Assembly (NCBI GenBank): GCA_016782825.1
Contig: JADHXT010000272.1
Coordinates: forward strand, 1-5,281
Direction: 5' to 3'
From: Candidatus Brocadiia bacterium
GTDB taxonomy: Bacteria > Planctomycetota > PUPC01 > DSUN01
Length of the DNA: 5,281 nt
In this document: one piece after another, positions 4,639 to 5,281 of the stretch
How the letters are laid out: each line of letters begins with the position of its first letter
Numbering within the stretch: position 1 is the first letter of the stretch
Program-made: the position numbers and the translations under genes
The notes under the pieces: model-generated
Database searches by the model: none
What the model was told of the DNA's origin: nothing
The model's input: the letters and a program-made list of their open reading frames with translations, nothing else

Positions 4639-5281
4639 GTGCAACGACACCACCGTGCCCTCCTCGTGCTGACAGTCCTGGCGGCGGCCGGGCCATGCCT
4701 CGTTGGCGCCGCGGAGCTCGCCCGGGCCGAGGCCCTCTCGGTCGTCGAGATCGCCTTTGCCGGCCCGATGCTTGGCCCGACGGACACGCCGGCACGCGAC
4801 GTGGAGCTATGGGCTGTCTTCCAGCACGAGGACGGGGCGACCGCACACACCGTGCACGGCTTCTGGGACAGCGATGGCAAGGGCGGCGCGCGAGGCGGCA
4901 TGTTTAAGGTGCGATTCTGCCCGACGAAGCCGGGCCGGTGGGTGCTGGCGAAGGTCCACTCCAACCAGCCCCGGCTGGCTGGCCAGCACCAGGGCGACGT
5001 CGTGGCCGCCCTGCCCTCGAAGCACCCAGGCTTCTGGCTGCCCGACGCGGACAGCCCGGGCCGCCGCTGGTACCACCGCTCGGACGGCACGCACCCCTAC
5101 ATCTTCGGGAACACCCACTACACGTTCCTCTCGCGCCGCAACGACCGCGGGCCAAACGGCAGCACCATCGAGGCCGACGTGCGCGCCAACGCCCGCCACT
5201 TCAAGAAGCTCCGCTTTAGCCTCTTCGGCGGGCGCTACGTGCATCCCACGGCCAAGCCCTTTCTCGACGACGCAGGCCGCC
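4639..5281 (+). CDS. Exported DUF5060/DUF4038-like glycoside hydrolase-type protein, N-terminal part
   Basis: The frame is open from a GTG at 4639 to the window edge, giving 214 residues of a longer protein. The start MQRHHRALLVLTVLAAAG has a basic n-region and a hydrophobic core, with a likely signal-peptidase site near residues 23-25 (VGAA). Residues about 50-110 (VELWAVFQ, HGFWDSDG, FKVRFCPTKPGRWV) match the beta-sandwich DUF5060 module. SDGTHPYIFGNTHYTFL (148-164) and the following helix resemble the beginning of a DUF4038 (apiosidase-like) TIM barrel. Such proteins are exported hydrolases of plant-type or other polysaccharides; the catalytic residues should lie past the edge. The GTG is four bases after the previous stop, with only a weak ribosome binding site, so translational coupling is likely. 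ATG codons at 4771 and 4900 would remove the signal peptide and part of the first module and are unlikely starts. Confidence 0.78.
   Translation, partial: MQRHHRALLVLTVLAAAGPCLVGAAELARAEALSVVEIAFAGPMLGPTDTPARDVELWAVFQHEDGATAHTVHGFWDSDGKGGARGGMFKVRFCPTKPGRWVLAKVHSNQPRLAGQHQGDVVAALPSKHPGFWLPDADSPGRRWYHRSDGTHPYIFGNTHYTFLSRRNDRGPNGSTIEADVRANARHFKKLRFSLFGGRYVHPTAKPFLDDAGR

Noticed and set aside
4969..4986. Small inverted repeats around CCAGCC/GGCTGG
   Set aside because: They lie inside the coding sequence of the hydrolase-like gene and are short enough to be expected by chance in GC-rich DNA.
4152..5090. Minus-strand frame of 312 codons across the cysteine-cluster and hydrolase genes
   Set aside because: It runs antisense to two recognisable genes and its product has no coherent domain.

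Overview
The window is GC-rich, roughly two thirds G+C by eye, and carries six protein genes on two strands. No RNA genes, insertion sequences or CRISPR arrays were seen. The gene types suggest an uncultured or environmental bacterium of the Planctomycetota/PVC kind or a similar polysaccharide-degrading phylum: a Tat-signal Gfo/Idh/MocA oxidoreductase, a xylose-isomerase-like TIM barrel, a DUF5060-type exported sugar hydrolase, and a BadF/BcrA-type activase, a family typical of anaerobes. This placement is inferred from family content only.

Left half, minus strand, read right to left: a 282-residue sugar phosphate isomerase/epimerase-like protein (2720-1872), a 437-residue Tat-exported Gfo/Idh/MocA oxidoreductase (1725-412), and the first 52 codons of a BadF/BadG-type ATPase (158 to the window edge). 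Each has a candidate sigma-70-type promoter with exactly 17 bp between the boxes and a purine-rich ribosome binding site, so they look like neighbouring single transcription units. A stem-loop at 322-358 separates the oxidoreductase from the ATPase.

A divergent promoter region (2721-2975) separates the halves. It holds one strong promoter for each direction, with a C-rich tract between them that reads as a G-quadruplex motif on the minus strand.

Right half, plus strand: four tightly packed genes that look like one operon. They are a membrane-anchored HExxH metallopeptidase (2976-3878), two tandem paralogous eight-cysteine cluster proteins of YkgJ type (3869-4225 and 4254-4634), and the start of an exported DUF5060/DUF4038-like glycoside hydrolase-type protein (4639 to the edge). 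The isomerase plus oxidoreductase pair, and the exported hydrolase, fit carbohydrate catabolism. The cysteine-cluster pair between a peptidase and a hydrolase is the least explained part of the window. I found no clearly new molecular system, but that operon is the best candidate for a closer look.
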